Assembly: GCA_014925825.1 (NCBI GenBank)
Contig: JACGCK010000387.1
Coordinates: 1 to 29,785, forward strand
Length of the DNA stretch: 29,785 nucleotides
Direction of reading: 5' to 3'
Source of the DNA: Pholiota molesta
Lineage: Eukaryota; Basidiomycota; Agaricomycetes; Agaricales; Strophariaceae
Part shown: positions 28,586 through 29,785 of the stretch, one piece after another
Layout of the letters: each line of letters starts with the position of its first letter
Position numbering within the stretch: the first letter of the stretch is position 1
Notes under the pieces: model-generated
The model's input: the letters and a program-made list of their open reading frames with translations, nothing else
What the model was told of the DNA's origin: nothing
Database searches by the model: none
Position numbers and translations under genes: made by a program

Positions 28586-29785
28586 ATGTCAGATTTTTGC
28601 AGAGTGCTGGTGCGTGCGCTACTCGTACAAGTGAGGCGCGACGAGCCTCACTTCTGGACGCAAAAAAAATCGTGTCATTATGACAAGAATTGCACTCTGT
28701 GCAGCATAAATGAGGATCTTAGAGCCTCAGAGACGGAATGACATGTCAGATTTTTTGCAGAGTGCTGGTGCGTGCGCTACTGGTACGAGTGAGGCGCGAC
28801 GAGCCTCACTTCTGGACGCACAAAAAATCGTGGCACTACGACGAGATTTGCACTCAGCGCATTGCTATCTAGTTTTGTTGTCTAAAGTGAGGATCTTAGA
28901 GCCTCAGAGACAGAATGGCATGCCAGATTTTTCGCAGAGTGCTGGTGCGTGCGCTACTGGTACGAGTGAGGCGCGACGAGCCTCACTTCTGGACGCACAA
29001 AAAATCGTGGCACTACGACGAGATTTGCACTCAGCGCATTGCTATCTAGTTTTGTTGTCTAAAGTGAGGATCTTAGAGCCTCAGAGACAGAATGGCATGT
29101 CAGATTTTTGCAGAGTGCTGGTGCGTCGCCTACAGGGACGAGTGAGGCGCGACGAGCCTCACTTCTGGACGCAAAAAAAATCGTGTCATTATGACAAGAA
29201 TTGCACTCTGTGCAGCATAAATGAGGATCTTAGAGCCTCAGAGACGGAATGACATGTCAGATTTTTTGCAGAGTGCTGGTGCGTGCGCTACTGGTACGAG
29301 TGAGGCGCGACGAGCCTCACTTCTGGACGCACAAAAAATCGTGGCACTACGACGAGATTTGCACTCAGCGCATTGCTATCTAGTTTTGTTGTCTAAAGTG
29401 AGGATCTTAGAGCCTCAGAGACAGAATGGCATGTCAGATTTTTTGCAGAGTGCTGGTGCGTGCGCTACTGGTACGAGTGAGGCGCGACGAGCCTCACTTC
29501 TGGACGCACAAAAAATCGTGGCACTACGACGAGATTTGCACTCAGCGCATTGCTATCTAGTTTTGTTGTCTAAAGTGAGGATCTTAGAGCCTCAGAGACA
29601 GAATGGCATGTCAGATTTTTCGCAGAGTGCTGGTGCTCGCACTACGGGACGAGTGAGGCGCGACGAGCCTCACTTCTGGACGCAAAAAAAATCGTGTCAT
29701 TATGACAAGAATTGCACTCTGTGCAGCATAAATGAGGATCTTAGAGCCTCAGAGACGGAATGACATGTCAGATTTTTCAGAGTGC
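28586..29785. repeat. Satellite array: three-monomer higher-order repeat, 511 bp
   Basis: A perfect hairpin, GTGAGGC, 7-nt loop, GCCTCAC, starts at 28631, 28789, 28966, 29142, 29300, 29477 and 29653. The spacings are 158, 177, 176, 158, 177 and 176, so monomers are organised as a three-member higher-order unit of 511 bp. The short monomer carries GTGTCATTATGACAAGAATT and GCAGCATAAATGAGG. The two longer ones carry GTGGCACTACGACGAGATTT and GCGCATTGCTATCTAG. Copies of the higher-order unit are almost identical, while monomers within a unit differ. The array continues past the window end. The 180-codon frames inside it are by-products of the repeat. Confidence 0.93.

Noticed and set aside
28710..29763. 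Two overlapping 180-codon frames
   Set aside because: They arise from the satellite; the 511-bp period is not a multiple of three, so the same frame cannot persist along the array.

Overview
The window reads as nuclear DNA of a filamentous basidiomycete, probably an Agaricomycete and possibly Polyporales. The reasons are many short GT-AG introns of about 53 to 146 nt, GC-rich coding sequence with compact intergenic space, a SEC61 alpha that looks like basidiomycete Sec61, a Pho84-type transporter split into 12 exons, and fast-evolving F-box-like genes. All homology calls come from reading the sequence. No database search or alignment score was available.

Layout. (1) Positions 1 to about 18,870 are a rearranged duplicated block. 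F-box/LRR-like genes on the + strand alternate with decayed copies of a phosphate transporter on the - strand. The F-box genes are a 3' fragment at 272, intact genes at 6566, 8494 and 13885, and a copy with two frameshifts at 16050. The transporter remnants lie near 970, 3329-4990, 5545-5830, 10595-12090 and 17680-18870. A C2H2 zinc-finger gene (complement 1217-2285) sits among them, and part of a paralogue of it is fused to transporter debris at 5427-5830. The repeating module is [type 1 F-box, type 2 F-box, antisense transporter remnant]. (2) 19287-21180 is SEC61, in seven exons, with one apparent missing C. (3) 21,645-22,350 is a two-copy 364-bp direct repeat. (4) 23555-26131 is an intact 559-aa PHO84-like H+/phosphate symporter. 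The upstream remnants match it including introns and 3' flank, so they are DNA-level copies of this gene or a close paralogue. (5) From about 26,450 to the end is AT-rich repeat DNA: a 137-bp direct repeat, a nested 37/58-bp minisatellite, a 25-bp minisatellite, a truncated AT-rich ORF that stops at a telomere-like TTAGGG/GCTAGGG tract, and a satellite whose three monomers form a 511-bp higher-order repeat running off the window.

Functionally, SEC61 and PHO84 are housekeeping genes: the ER protein channel and plasma-membrane phosphate uptake. The F-box-like proteins probably act as substrate receptors of SCF ubiquitin ligases, targets unknown. I see no operon-like or defence-like system. The unusual content is the interlocked F-box/transporter duplication history, a chimeric transporter/zinc-finger reading frame, a promoter module shared by all four F-box genes, and the higher-order satellite.
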